From: Dermatophagoides farinae
Lineage: Eukaryota; Arthropoda; Arachnida; Sarcoptiformes; Pyroglyphidae
DNA: 64,000 nucleotides
Assembly: GCF_024713945.1 (NCBI RefSeq)
Contig: NC_134677.1
Coordinates: 8,330,001 to 8,394,000, forward strand
Direction: 5' to 3'
Shown: piece after piece, positions 35,793 to 48,800 of the stretch
How positions within the stretch are numbered: the stretch's first letter is position 1
Layout of the letters: the number at the start of each line of letters is the position of its first letter
Notes under the pieces: model-generated
Told to the model about the DNA's origin: nothing
The model's input: the letters and a program-made list of their open reading frames with translations, nothing else
Database searches by the model: none
Made by a program: the position numbers and the translations under genes

Positions 35793-37173
35793 TACCGATT
35801 ATGATTACCAATTTTTTTTTCAAGTTTTTACCATCATAATCATAATCATCATCATCATCAAACCTCAACATTTTGTGTGTGTGTGTGTGTGTATGGGTTG
35901 TTGTTTTCGTCGATTATTAATATTCATCATGTTAAACTTTTTTTTTGTTGTCTTGTGGTGGCGTATTTTCTCAACAACAACAACAACAAAAAATCTTCAT
36001 AACTCAACTGTTTTTTTCTTCTTCTTCAGATAAATTGTTTGTCATCATCATCATCGTCATCGTCATTTTTTTCTCCATATTGTTGTTTTTTTTTCAAAAA
36101 TTTTGAAAATCCATTTTCAAGGCTTTCCCTGAAATCAATATACGCGGATATATTCGTTGGAATGTAAGTTGGAAAACTTTTTTTTTCTTTTATTTTCTTT
36201 GATTATCATTTTTTTTTCTGTTTCGAATGTTTTCAAATAGAAAAAGTATATATGAGCAATAAAGCAATGAAAAACTTTACAAGAAAAAAAAATAGATGCA
36301 GCAGCAAAAGTATTAAGAAAGTTTTTTTTATATTTGAAAATTCATTTTTTTCATTGTAAAACTTTTTTTTCTTCTCAATAGTGTTTGTTTGCCTTTTGGG
36401 CCTTATCTTGAATCATTTCTTTTTTCTTTCCATCTCATAGATTATTTTTCATTTTTGTTTTTTATTTCGTCTATTTTACAGGGCAATTGTTGTTGTTGCT
36501 GCTGGAACGTTTGTGTGTGTGTTTGTGTGTGGTATATGAAAAATTACTCATCATTCAGATAGACATTCATTTGTTTGTTCCAAAACGCTTGCTCGCACAC
36601 ACACACACACCGAAATATTAAAGATAATAAATTTTTTGAATTCTCCAAGGAAATGTTTGATATATGCAGATTTATGGACGATTTTTCCTTTTCATTTCTT
36701 TTCAGTACCACATTCTTTCGTTTTTTTTACGCAAACACACACACACATATTCTGAACATTAGTAATTTTTTTTTGTTCTGATGAAAACCCTAAAAAAAAC
36801 ATTGCTGATGATGATAATGATCAAGTTACATCATTTTTTTTGTTGTTGTTTCAGAAGTTGTTGTATTGTTCTATAACTGTTTACATTTTAGCTTAGAATG
36901 TTTTCTCTCTCTCTCTCTCTCCATTTTTCTCGTAGTAAAATTTTTGCCATGCTAATTATAAACAGAAAGAAAGAGAATTTCGAAAGAAAATCTAAAAATA
37001 GAAATTTTGTAAATTAGTTGTCGTTGTCGTCAGATGCTGCTGCTGCTAATCAACATGACGAACAAAACAAACAAACAAAAAAAAATGGATAACAAATTTT
37101 GAAAAATCGATTTTAATGATGCACGAATTCTTTGTAATTGATTTTTTTCCCTTCATCATTCTTAATATTACTG

Positions 37174-37190
37174 CCGTCGTCGTCGTCGTC

Positions 37191-37221
<31 letters not shown>
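37174..37221. repeat. Compound CGT then TTG trinucleotide tract
   Basis: About six CGT units pass directly into nine TTG units. A very similar compound repeat occurs at about 38567-38602, which suggests CGT/TTG interconversion by point change. Confidence 0.9.
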
Positions 37222-37274
37222 GGTATGGGAATTTGATTTGTAATTATTGATGATGAATAGAAATGAAGGAAAAA

Positions 37275-37305
37275 ATGAATGAATGAATGAATGAATGAAT
37301 GAATG
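37275..37305. repeat. TGAA tetranucleotide tract
   Basis: Seven to eight tandem TGAA units. The same TGAA/TTCA unit recurs in short arrays across the window (e.g. 4956-4972, 16979-16992, 18398-18416, 47030-47051). Confidence 0.9.
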
Positions 37306-38793
37306 ACAGCCAAAACACAATGAATTTATTTAATTCTCAGATGGTTGGTGAATACAAAAAAAAATTCCTGGTACCCTTGAGATGGATCATCATCATCATC
37401 ATCATCATCATTAAGATCAAAGGCAACAGAAAAAAAAATGCAAACAGACATATTTGTATTCAGTGATTTTTCACTGTTGTTGTTCATTTTGTTCGTTAGT
37501 TTGATTGTTTAGTTATTATTAGGTTTGAGTTATTATTATTACCGCTTCGTTGATTATTGTTATTTTGCCTCAGTTCTTTCAATGGGAATAATAATCAAAA
37601 ATAAAAAGAAAAGAAAAAAAAACACATTCAAATAGTTAGTGAATGAAATATTAGTAACAGAAAATCAAAACATTAATGATTGAACTACCGATGACGACAC
37701 AACAGCAACTTTTTTTTTTACTTCTTTAGCATAAAAAAAACTGGAATTTTTTCCCAAAAAAAAAAAGAATCAATATTAGATGATGCTGTTGCTGTCGTTG
37801 TTCACGAAAATAAGAATCGACTGTGCACAGAAAAAAAAATAACTAATGAGGTGAAAAAATGAAAATTGAAATTATCGAAAAAAAAACTTTGCAATTTACA
37901 GCCTAGTTATTTCGCAATAAATTTTTTTTTTGTCTCACCGCATGCAAAACACACACACTTGACTCTTTTCAAGATTGATGTTGAAGATTGAGAATGAGGA
38001 GAGCAAAAAAAAAAAAACTTCTCACACCCCATTTCCTTTACCACCACACCTGCATCAAATAAACATGAAAAATCCATTGATTGTTGTTGTGTGAAGATTT
38101 TGATGATCGTAACCAATTAATCATAACACGCGCGCATACATGGATTCAATTTTTTGTTTTTTTTTTTTGTTTGTTTGATTGAAATTCAATTATTTTTCTC
38201 TCTCGATAGTAATCGAATAATAGATGAATTTTGTTTTTTTTCCCACAAAAAAATTGTTGTTGTTGTTTAGATGTTTTTATTTTTAATTCTGTCTAGAAAT
38301 ACTGTGTTTGTGTTTGTGTGCAACTTGAATTTGTTGTTCATCTGGATTTTTTTTTCTTTACATTCAATCTAGAGTCTAGATTCTAGACAGATATGATCTA
38401 GTTACATTTTTGTTGTTGTTGTCTGTTGTCCTATTGACCACTGGGATTAAATCAAAAATACAGAAAAAAAGAGAGACATGATTCATATACAGAATAGAAT
38501 GGAATTTTTGTAAATTTTTTTTTTTTTTTAGCTTGTATCGATGAATAGTGAATGGCGTTTTTTTTGTCATCGTCGTCGTTGTTGTTGTTGTTGTTGTTGT
38601 TGCTCTTTTGTTGCGAATAAAAATGATCTTGTATGATGAATTGGAATTCTGATTGCTGTTGCAAACATAATACACAGAAGAAAAAAAAACCAATCGCAAT
38701 AAACAATATAATATAAATAATAATAATCGTGTTGAAAATGTATTCAATCATCGAATCGAATCGAATCGAATCAAATATTACATTGATTGTTGT

Positions 38794-38821
38794 GATTGGT
38801 TTGTGGACGTAATATATAAAG
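38794..38821 (+). promoter_or_regulatory. TATA box and CCAAT-like element of the EF-hand gene
   Basis: TATATAAAG at 38813-38821 lies 97 bases before the ATG at 38918. GATTGGT (an inverted CCAAT) sits at 38794-38800, just upstream. The spacing suits a start site near 38845. Confidence 0.5.
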
Positions 38822-38917
38822 AATTCGAAACACCAGCACCACCACCAGTATATTTGAATTTTATTTTTTTTTGTTCATTTTTGTGATTGAACCAACAAAC
38901 ACAAAAACAAGAGAAAA

Positions 38918-39781
38918 ATGAAAACTATAACGTCTAGTATTAAGAAAAAACGAAACAGTATTGATAAAATGAATGAAAGAAGAACATTATTGAAGGAAAT
39001 GTTCAATTTATTCACTAACAAAAATAAATACAAAAACAACGACAACAACAACAATAACAAATATTCACTTAAAGACAATAATGATGATGATAATAATAAT
39101 ACGATTGAAGTAAAACATATACCAACATTATTGAAAACAATTGGTATATCAGCCATAAATAATGATGTGGATGATGAAATGAATGAAATTATTATTGAAA
39201 AAATGATCACATTAGCTAATAATAATGTTAATATTGAATTTGAAACTTTTTATACAATAATCAATGAAATGATACAAATTTATAGTGAAAAAAATCAAAT
39301 CAAAGATGTATTCGATAATATTGATCTTGATCATGATGGCTATATTACATCGATCGATCTTCGTGTTTCAATGCGAAAGTTAGGAATTAGTTTAAATGAT
39401 GATGAAATTGAAACAATGATGATGCAAGCTGCTGCTGCTGTTGCTGTTACGCCTACTACTCATGATGATCATAGAGATGGTGGTGGTACAGACGTTAGTG
39501 GACGACAATCAAAGCATATTATTCATCCTGATGATAATAATAATAACACAGCAGCAACAACAACAACAACAACAACATCAGTTGATTCGTTCGATTGGCA
39601 AACCAATAAAATTGATTTGAATCAATTTAAAGCACTGTGTTGTTGTAATAATTTCGAAGATGATGATCCTCAATCATCGTCATCATCATCATCGAAATCG
39701 AAATCGAAATTGAAACGGATGGTGGTGGTGGCAGAGGAAAAAAAAAGTTGCACACAAAAAACACAATTGAATCGAATGTGA
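38918..39781 (+). CDS. Intronless divergent calmodulin-like EF-hand protein
   Basis: A single open frame of 287 residues from ATG 38918. The skeleton follows calmodulin: LLKEMFNLF ... TLLKTIGIS for hand 1, then a second hand ending FETFYTIINEMI, hand 3 IKDVFDNIDLDHDGYITSIDLRVSMRKLGISLNDDE split by its loop D136-D147, and a C-terminal KIDLNQFKALC for hand 4. Only loop 3 is canonical (DLDHDG, with Asp at position 12). Loop 1 is expanded by an asparagine/aspartate-rich insertion, loop 2 lacks acidic ligands, and hand 4 is interrupted by about 55 residues of Ala, His/Asp, Gly and Thr runs. The tail is Ser- and Lys-rich. It has its own TATA box and an AATAAA 77 bases after the stop, so it looks like a working gene. 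The lack of introns suggests a retroposed copy of a calmodulin or troponin-C-like gene. Function unknown. Confidence 0.7.
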   Translation: MKTITSSIKKKRNSIDKMNERRTLLKEMFNLFTNKNKYKNNDNNNNNKYSLKDNNDDDNNNTIEVKHIPTLLKTIGISAINNDVDDEMNEIIIEKMITLANNNVNIEFETFYTIINEMIQIYSEKNQIKDVFDNIDLDHDGYITSIDLRVSMRKLGISLNDDEIETMMMQAAAAVAVTPTTHDDHRDGGGTDVSGRQSKHIIHPDDNNNNTAATTTTTTTSVDSFDWQTNKIDLNQFKALCCCNNFEDDDPQSSSSSSSKSKSKLKRMVVVAEEKKSCTQKTQLNRM

Positions 39782-39857
39782 ATAACTTTGAGTAGGACGA
39801 AAAAAATAATAGCGAGAGAAAAAAGGATGTGCTTATTTTTACATAAATAGAAAAAAA

Positions 39858-39863
39858 AATAAA
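39858..39863 (+). promoter_or_regulatory. Polyadenylation signal AATAAA for the EF-hand gene
   Basis: AATAAA 77 bases downstream of the stop at 39781, in an A-rich context. Confidence 0.5.
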
Positions 39864-42800
39864 GATGCAGAATTTTGAAAATTATATTCAATCGATCTTT
39901 CATTGCCAGTCATTGATTCGATTTTTTTCTTTTCTCTCTCTCTCTCCCTCTTTTTCACTGAGATGGTATTGAATAATAAATCCATTTTTATAACTTTAAT
40001 CGAACTTTTTTGTTCTTCCATATTTTTTTTTTATGTTTCGAATTTTCTTCTTTTTTTTCCATGAAACAACACACACCATCACCACCACCCGTACCGCAAA
40101 CATCATCATTGAGTACTGTATGTGTGTGTGTGTGTGTGTGCGGGAGGGGGACGGTTTATTTTTTTTTTTTCTTGAAAACTTGTATACTTGCCATATACAC
40201 ACATACAACAAAAAAAAATATGGAACTTGAAAATGGATGTTTTGTTGTTACATTTGAAAAAAAACGTTCGAATGAATGTTTGTGTGTGTGTGTGTGATGA
40301 GAATAAGTGTTTTTTCTTCATTTTTCAACAGCAAAAAAAGAGAGAAAAAGAGAGATTGACGCATTCATCAATAAATAATTTTTATTTTTTAACGAAAAAA
40401 AAAGAAAGAAAAAGTTTCCAAAATTACAATTGTAATGATGATGATGATGATGATGAAAAATTCTGTGATAATATCAAATATATATGTGGAATTAGATAGA
40501 TTCAATCGATTATTATCTTCTGTCTGTTTGGTCTGTCTTGTTGATATCTGTCATCAGCAAAAATTCATAAATGATTGAAGAAAAAAAAAATTCCATTCTG
40601 ATTATGTATGTGCCTGTGAATACGAAATGCGAATTTTTATCGAACAAAAAAAAAAAAAAAAAAAGAAACAACCATCCTTTTTTTTGTTACTGATTTGAAT
40701 AAAATCTTGATGAACTTGAAGTTTTTCCCATTTCTTTTTTTTTTGTCTCCAGATAAAAGTTTTCATTATTTTTATGAGTGAAAAAAAAATAATTTTTTCG
40801 TTTCCTTTTTTTCCGGTCACAAAATTGAAATTGATTGATTCATCCATCTTTTCTTATGGATAAAAACCGGAAAAAATTTTTTTGAAGAAAATTGTTCCAT
40901 TTGATGATGACAATGCTATCTATGCTTTGTTTATATATGTATTGCATATATACATTATAAACTTTGGATGGTGTTTGTTGTTGTTGTTACTCTCAAAGGA
41001 ACAATTTATATCCAATCAATATTGCAATGTTTTTATAACTTTGGCAAATTTTTTTTTTTGTTGTTCATTTCATTTCATTTCGATTTTATTTTTCTACCAT
41101 ACAATTGCAGCAGCAGACCATGTATTGCTTGTCACTTAAAATAATTTTGAAAATCGTCTCATGAATTGAATTGAATTGAATTGAATGTCCACTTTATTCA
41201 TTCAGTTTTTTGTTGTTCCTTCTAAATGGCTTATCTATTGGGAATATTTGTTTGTGTATGAATGATGATTACAGCCAAAAAACAACAACAACGACGATAA
41301 TAATCATTATTATGTTTTTTTCGCAGTGAAATGTTGTCACATTTTCTTTCATTTTCACTCGTTTTCAAACAAAGAAAAAAAACTAAATGACGTTGACAAA
41401 TAACAACAACAACAACACACACAAACATTGTTTTTTTTCCATTCATATACGGCTAATTATTCATCATTTTAAATGAGAACAAAACTTGATGATAATGATG
41501 GAAAATGTTTCCTGATAATTTTTCCATTTTTTTTTTTTTGAATAAAATTTTGCGCTCATTTCAAAGTTTTTTTTGGTGTCGACCTTGATGAAATAATTTT
41601 TGTCTTGTCATTCCATGTGTGTGTGTGAGTGTTGGTTGGTTTTGAATCTAATGAAAAAAATGCTAATATATATGGCACACTTGAATAGAATCCAATCATA
41701 ATTCTGATTGTTTCCGTTTTATTGTTGTTGTTGTTGTTGTTTTTTTGTTCCTGTATTCCTGTGAAATTGTTTGGGTCAACTTGTCATAATTTGAAAATAT
41801 GCAACAAACGAGAAAAAAAACAATTATTTTTTCATTTCATTACATTTCATCCATTTTAATGATTATCATTTTCGATTAACCGATCTACACACACACCTAC
41901 CTACCTACCTGCTGAGGTAGTTACACGCAAAACACACACACACACACTGCAAGTTGTTGTTTTTCTGTTCTGTTTTGTTGTTAGTTTTGGGTTGATTACT
42001 GCTGTTTTTTTTATTTTGTTCTCATTTGATTCATGAATCATAAAACAATAACCAACCAACCAACCAATGACGATGACAACGACGATGACAATGAAAAATG
42101 ATAAATTAAAAAGAAGAAGAAAAAAAATGATAATCAATTATCATGTTGGTGGTGGTGGTGATGGTGGTCGTAATCAGTTTCTTTTTTTTTCACCAGGTTG
42201 AAAAAAATGGCCATCGTTTTAATATAATGGTTTTTTTTTATTTCACCAAATGGTATAAGTGGAACAAACACCAGTTTTGCCATCGTGATCTTGTCTTGAT
42301 TATTATTATTATGCAGAAAAAAAATGTAGTTTTTGATCAGTTTTCTTATCTCTCTTTACAATTCATTGTCAAGCATCTTATCTGTAGTAGCAATAGCAGT
42401 AGAAGTAGCAGTGGTAGTTATAATTTTTCTTTTACACACACACACACACACACACACAAAAACATGACCATTTTTTTCATCATCAATGAACAATTTCTAA
42501 TCCCTTGATATCAATAAACAATATAGACATATAATGATGATTGTCATCATCATCATCATCGTTATTCAAAATGAAAATTTTTTCTTTTATCTTCTTTTTT
42601 TTGTGAATTGGATTCCATATGATATGTGACTTAAATATAATCATCATCATTTGGATCATAATTATCATTATGATGATGATGATGATGGTGATTATTACCG
42701 TTTTCTTTTCTTTTCTTTTCATCTTTTTTTTCTTTATTAATTTGCTCTAGAATTAATGGCTAGTTTTGATATAATCATCATTTTCATTATGATATTTTCA

Positions 42801-45800
42801 CACACGCACGCACACACACACACACGAATGGGCAAGAAAATAAACACACACAAGACAAAAATTAGCTCTGATTTGTTCGATGGACACTTTCCGCAGGCAA
42901 AACTGGTGTTTGTTTGTGTTTATCCATAAATTTTGAAGCCAGAAAAAAAAATTCAACACCACAACAGGACAGTCAGTCATCAGCATTGACGTTGATTTTG
43001 ATTTTAAAGTGAACAGAAAAAAAATTTAAATTTTTCATTTTCATTTCCATTTTTGATATTGAATTTTAATCACGTTTCATTTTTCATTTTCATCATTCAG
43101 ATGATGATAATCTTTTTTTTTTGTATATAATTTAATTAAAAATTTCAAGAGTTTGTTTGTTTGTCACTGCATGATGAATGAAAAAAAATTTGCAAATTTT
43201 AAATTCAAACTCATGAACATACGTATACACACACACACACACGCCGGAAAAAATAAGGTAGCAAAAAAAAAATGGTTGGATTTTGGAAATATTTCCGTAA
43301 AACGGAAAATTTTTTTTGGAAAAAAATTAACAAAACCATCACTTTTTTTTGTGTATGTGCGATGATGGAATTTTACTTTTCCAACATAATCATCATCATC
43401 ATCATCATCATCATTGATCAGATGATGAAAGTTTTTTTATTTTTATTTTTCTCGCTCGGTTGGTTTGTTTTGTGTTGTTGCTGCTGCTGCTGCTTTACGT
43501 CGTTGTCATTTATTTTCAACAAAAAAAAAACTGAAAATGATTTTTAATGTGTGGTTGGTTGACATTTTCTTTCTTTCTTTTCATTCATTCATTCATTCAA
43601 TTTTTTTTTCCATATATGATGATGATTGAAAATATAATATGAAGTGAAAAGTGTTGGCTACTTTTCTACCACTTCTCAATGATGATGATTATTATGAACA
43701 TTCACAAACACACACACACACACAAACACAAACACATGGAAAGTGCCAAGTTTTCTTACCTCTTAATCGAAAAAAAAAGAGAAAAATGTTTTTTTTTTGT
43801 GTGTGTGTGTGTCATGTTTTGCTCTAGCAATTTTCATGTTGACGTTGATAGACTTTAGTCAATTCTTGCTTTATAAACACCACAAACCAAACCAAACGAA
43901 ACCTTTTCATTTTTTTTCTTTCTCTTTCTCTTTTTCTTTTGTAAGTCTATAGTAGTCAATATATATTGGTTGATGATGATTTTGATTAACTTGGGACCAA
44001 ACTGCTTAACTCAATTAACAACGACATGTATACAAACATTGAATGATTGTTGTTGTTGCTGTTGTTGTCTGTGTATTTTATTTTTTATTTTTTTATTTTT
44101 TTTTTTGAAAAAAAATTGCACATTGCCCCTTTGCGGTTGGCTTCACTGTGTTAATTTATTATGTGAATCAAATCAGATGATGATTATTTATTATCTGAGA
44201 AAAAAAAATTGGAATGGAATTCAATGATGATCAAATAATGAAAATGAAAAAATATGAAATGAAATCAAGCTTGACTTCGCCCAAAAAAAAAAAATTTTTT
44301 TTTTTTGCTTTGTTAAAAAAAATGAAAATGAAAATGAAAAATTTGTGTGTGTGTGTGCACAGTGAACACCGAACACAATGAATGACAAAAACCAATCGAA
44401 TCTGATTTGATTTGATTTTATTGATTTGGTTTGGTCTGGTTTTTTTTTTTTTGGTTTGAAATCTTTTTCATCATCATTATTATTTTTATTAATATACGAA
44501 AGAAAATAAGAAGAGAGAAAAAGTTTTGGCAATGGAGAAATCTCGAAAAAATTTGATTTCCTTTTCTTTGTCATTGTCATTGTTGTCATTGTTGTTGTTG
44601 TTGTTGTTGTTGACGATGATGATGATGATGATGATGACACATATCTGTCGAAAAATTTGCTTCCCATTTTGATTCGCAGTTTATTTCTTTGTATATATCA
44701 TATTAATTAGCATAATTTCCTTTTTTCACAAATATTTGGTTGTTGGAAAAAAAACCAATGAATGAAAATGATTTCACTTAGAATAATCAAAAATGTCTAT
44801 CAATCTTTTTGTTGTTGTTGTTGTTGTTTTGTTTCAAACTCCATGATGACAAATTTGTGAGTATATATTTTCATTAAACAATTGATTAAAATGATGTTGT
44901 TGTTGTTGTTGTTGTTGAAATGATCTTCAAATGCAAACACACCCTTTATCAATTCGTGAATGTATTTGTGTTTTCGCTGTCATATCGAAAATGGAATCAT
45001 TCGCTCTATCTCTCGGTGTGTGTGTGTGTGTTTTTTTCAGATTTCAAATTTTCAGATAGACATTTTTTTTGCGATGGTTATATATTTATTATGCATTCAT
45101 GCAAATATCATCATCATCATCATCATCAGTGTGTTTAACCTACATTACTGAAATAACAATGACACTCGTGAGAATGACTGACATGAATATTTTTCAGTGT
45201 ACGTTTTGTTTGTTTTGTTAAAATGCAAAATTCTTTCGATTCGATTCAATTGGATTGGTTTAGATTTGTTGTTGTTGTTGTCGTGATATTCATCATCAGC
45301 ATCAATTTTCTTGGTGATTCAGCAAAGTTTTTCGTTTTTTTTATATATATTCGAGTTAACTGATGCTTGATGCTTGGCACTTGTAAGCTTTGCATACACA
45401 CACACACACATTGCAAAAAAAATAAAAATAAATATTCAACGGAATGAAAGGAAAAAAAATTCTAGATTCTTATTCTTCTCATCTATTCAAATATCATTTC
45501 AATCGATTTGTTACTCTATTTTTTTCATTCTTTTTTTTTGGCACGCGTTTATAGAACATGATTCCATGACCATGAATGGATAAGAATGTGAATGTGAATG
45601 TGAAATTCATGATCCATCGTTGTCGTCATTTTTTTTTCATTTCCACAGAATAAAATTTACTTTTTATTTATTTATTTATTTATTTATTCATTCATTCATT
45701 TTTTACAGAAAAAGAAAATTTTCATTTCCTTCTTTCATGTCATATTTCAATTTAATCTTGACATTACACACACACACACACATGAAAAATTTGAAATTCA

Positions 45801-48800
45801 TAGCTTTCTGATTTGTTTTTTTTTTTTTCATCTCCCCATTGCTACTGGTGTTGGCCTGTAGTTTTTTTTTGTTCATTTCTTATAATTAAAATTGATTAAA
45901 TTTTTTTTTTCAACGAACAAAAAAAAACAGATGACAAGTCTTGTAATGAATTTGCAGCAAAAAAAAAAAAAGAAAAATTTGTTTTCACACTGTGTGTGTG
46001 TAAATGTCAAATAGATCTGGTTGATGAAAATGGCTGGCTGGTTGGCTGGCTGGTTGATGGTCGTCATCGTCATTTTCAAAAATTTTTATGGCTAAAATTT
46101 CTTTAGGATCTGTGTGTGTGTGTGTTGGTATTGTTTTTTTTACTTTTACACTTTCTATCTAGCTCATGCCTTTTTCTTATCAAGCACAAGTGTGGAACAA
46201 ACTTTTTAACTTTTTTTTTCTTCTTCTTCTCTAAATTCTGTTTTTCAAACTGATTAAAGAATTTTTTTTCTTGTTACATGTTTGCTTGTGTGTGTGTGTG
46301 TGTGTTTTGAAGAACTTTTCACTTTCAATGAGCATTGGAAAACTGAGTATATGAGATGGAAAGAGAGAGAAACATTATTGCAGATTGAAATCTAATTATT
46401 ACATCAGCCATTTCAAAACAAAAACAAAGTCAGAAATTCTGTGTGTGTGTGTGTGTGTTTGGTTATCGTTCGTTATTCTTTTCTTCACCAGTTGTGTGAC
46501 ACTTGTATATTTCAACTATTTTAAAATTTTCTCTCTCTCTCTCTCTTTTTTGGAAAATAATGTGCTTTCTTGTTTTTTTTTCATATAACAATGATAAGTA
46601 GAATGGACAAACAAATAAACAAACAAATAAAAAATGATTCTGACAACTTTGAATTTCCTGTATGTTTGTGTAGAATAGTATGCTCCTGGAACACATAGTG
46701 ATTTTTTTTTTTTGAAAAGTTTTAAATTTTTCCTTCTTTCTCACCATTTGATGATGATGATGATGATGGAACAGAACAAAAAAAACAACAACAACAAAAA
46801 CTTTTTGAACACCAATAAAAGTTGTGTGTGTGTGTGACCATGAATGACGTACACTTCACTTGTGAACACACATTTATTATTATATCACATAAATAGAAAA
46901 TAAAAGTAGAAGAAGATAATGTGTGACATTGTAAATCAATAATATTGAGAATAATGAAAAAAAAACGAATACAGAATTGTTGTATACAACAATAACAAAT
47001 TAGAATTGGAAACAACAAAAAAAAAGATTGAATGAATGAATGAATGAATGAAATTCTATACACTAGCCGATTTATAATTTTTTTTTTTTTGGCTATGTTG
47101 TTGTTGGCCATCTTATTGTTTGGTCAGTTTTTTTCGATTAATTTACCATGTATCGATAGTGGTGGTAATTTAATGAAAAAGATCGATAATAAATTGTGAA
47201 TAGAACGAATGGGAGAGTGAGAGAAAGATAATTTCTTTTTTTTTCTCTCTCTCTCTCGGACAAATGAATGCAAATACACAATGTGTGTGTGTATGTGTGT
47301 GACAAATAGATTCAATTAACTTATTTCATTTTTGTTTCATTTACTTTTTGGATATTATAACTGAATGAATTTTGTGGCCATTTTTGATTGTATTTTGATT
47401 TACAGGATAGCAAAATAAAAGAAAGAGAGAGAGAGAGAGAATCTTTTTCTAGAAGAAGAAAGATAAAAAGAAAATCTCTTCTTTTTGTTTAGTTTCCAGT
47501 CAATTTGATACTAGGATTCTGGTTATCAAATGTAAACCGAATATTCTGTGCAGCAGAATTTTTTTTGTTCTACTGTTTTGAATTGGAATAAATATATTAT
47601 GCTTATTATTGTGAATTGGTCGATTGGTTTTTCATTCAAAAATGATAAACAAAAAAAACAAAGTGAAATGGATATAATTAAATATTGGATGAGAAAAAAA
47701 TTCCTAAATCATCATCATCATCATCATTAAATAATCGATTTTTTAATTCAATTTGATTCGATTTTTTTTGGTTGTTTGAAATAATAACACCCAATGGTCT
47801 ATTTTTTTCTCTGGACCATAAGAGAAAATATATTAGTCGTAGTATCATCTTACAGATAATTTCCTTTCCTTTCTCTTGATTCTATAGTAATTGAATATAT
47901 ATGAATTGACACACACACACATACACACACAGAGAGAATTCAATTTGATTTGGATTCGATTTTTTTTTTTTTTTTTTGTTCGTCATTGTTGCGAATTGAG
48001 AATTTTATCGATAATGACTGTTATTGAAGAATGAAGAAAAAAAGTTGTGATTAGCCTATGATGGTGGTGGTGGTGGTGGAAAATGTAATTATTCTCAATA
48101 ACGTCATAATAATAATCATCATCATCATTGTTATTATTATGAAATCAGACACCACCATTATCTTATGTATGCAGCATAAGTCGTATTACAAAACATTTTA
48201 ATATATATAGATCAAAATTGAAATGAAAATTTTTCAATAGAAAAAACAAATGGTGGCAATGATATGATGATAATGATGTTAAAGAGGTGGTTCGCTTTCA
48301 AATTTATTTTTTTTCTGTTTTTTTTTTCGTTTAGTGCTGCAATTTTTTTGCTTTTTTGTGATGATGATGATGATCATCATCATCATTTTCCTGTTGTATA
48401 TGAATAGTGGATGATGATGATGATGATGATGATTCGAACAAAATATCATTTTTTTTTAGCCAGACAAAAAAAAAGAAAAAGATGAAGATATTACGAGGAC
48501 AAAAAAAATTGCCATTGACACCACTTGAATTGAACTTTTTCTTTTTCTTTTTGTTCTTTCAATTTTCATCAGAATAACCGTAAAGCTAAAGTTGTAAGCA
48601 TGTGTGTATGTATGATACACATTACATGATATTTGATCGATAACAAAGAAACAACAATAGCCAAAAAAAAAGCTTCCCGGGGATAGAAAAATAAAAATAA
48701 ACTGGAAAAAATAGATTCAAAGCTTCATGATACCATACACGGGGACACACGGAGAAAAAAAACAACTCGAATTTATGATGGAAAAAAAGGAACCAGAAAG

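Larger units (their letters stand above)
35793..38917. other. Low-complexity intergenic region
   Basis: No gene is supported. Repeats include GT at about 35874-35892, CT at about 36905-36921, a CGT/TTG tract at 37174-37221, TGAA at 37275-37305, and ATC at about 37387-37411. An isolated exon-like stretch at 36118-36160 (+) is discussed under findings. Confidence 0.5.

Noticed and set aside
37174-37305. Closely spaced tandem repeats, considered as a CRISPR or satellite array
   Set aside because: Units are 3-4 bases with no unique spacers; the host is a eukaryote. Simple microsatellites.
41913-41922. TGAGGTAGTT, identical to the first nine bases of let-7
   Set aside because: The match ends after nine bases, and the flanks form only a 6-bp stem with the CTACCT repeat, so there is no microRNA precursor.
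44221-44667. 148-residue minus-strand open frame with Ser and Thr runs
   Set aside because: Its content comes from GAT/TTG/TCA microsatellites read in one frame; no domain and no conserved-looking core.
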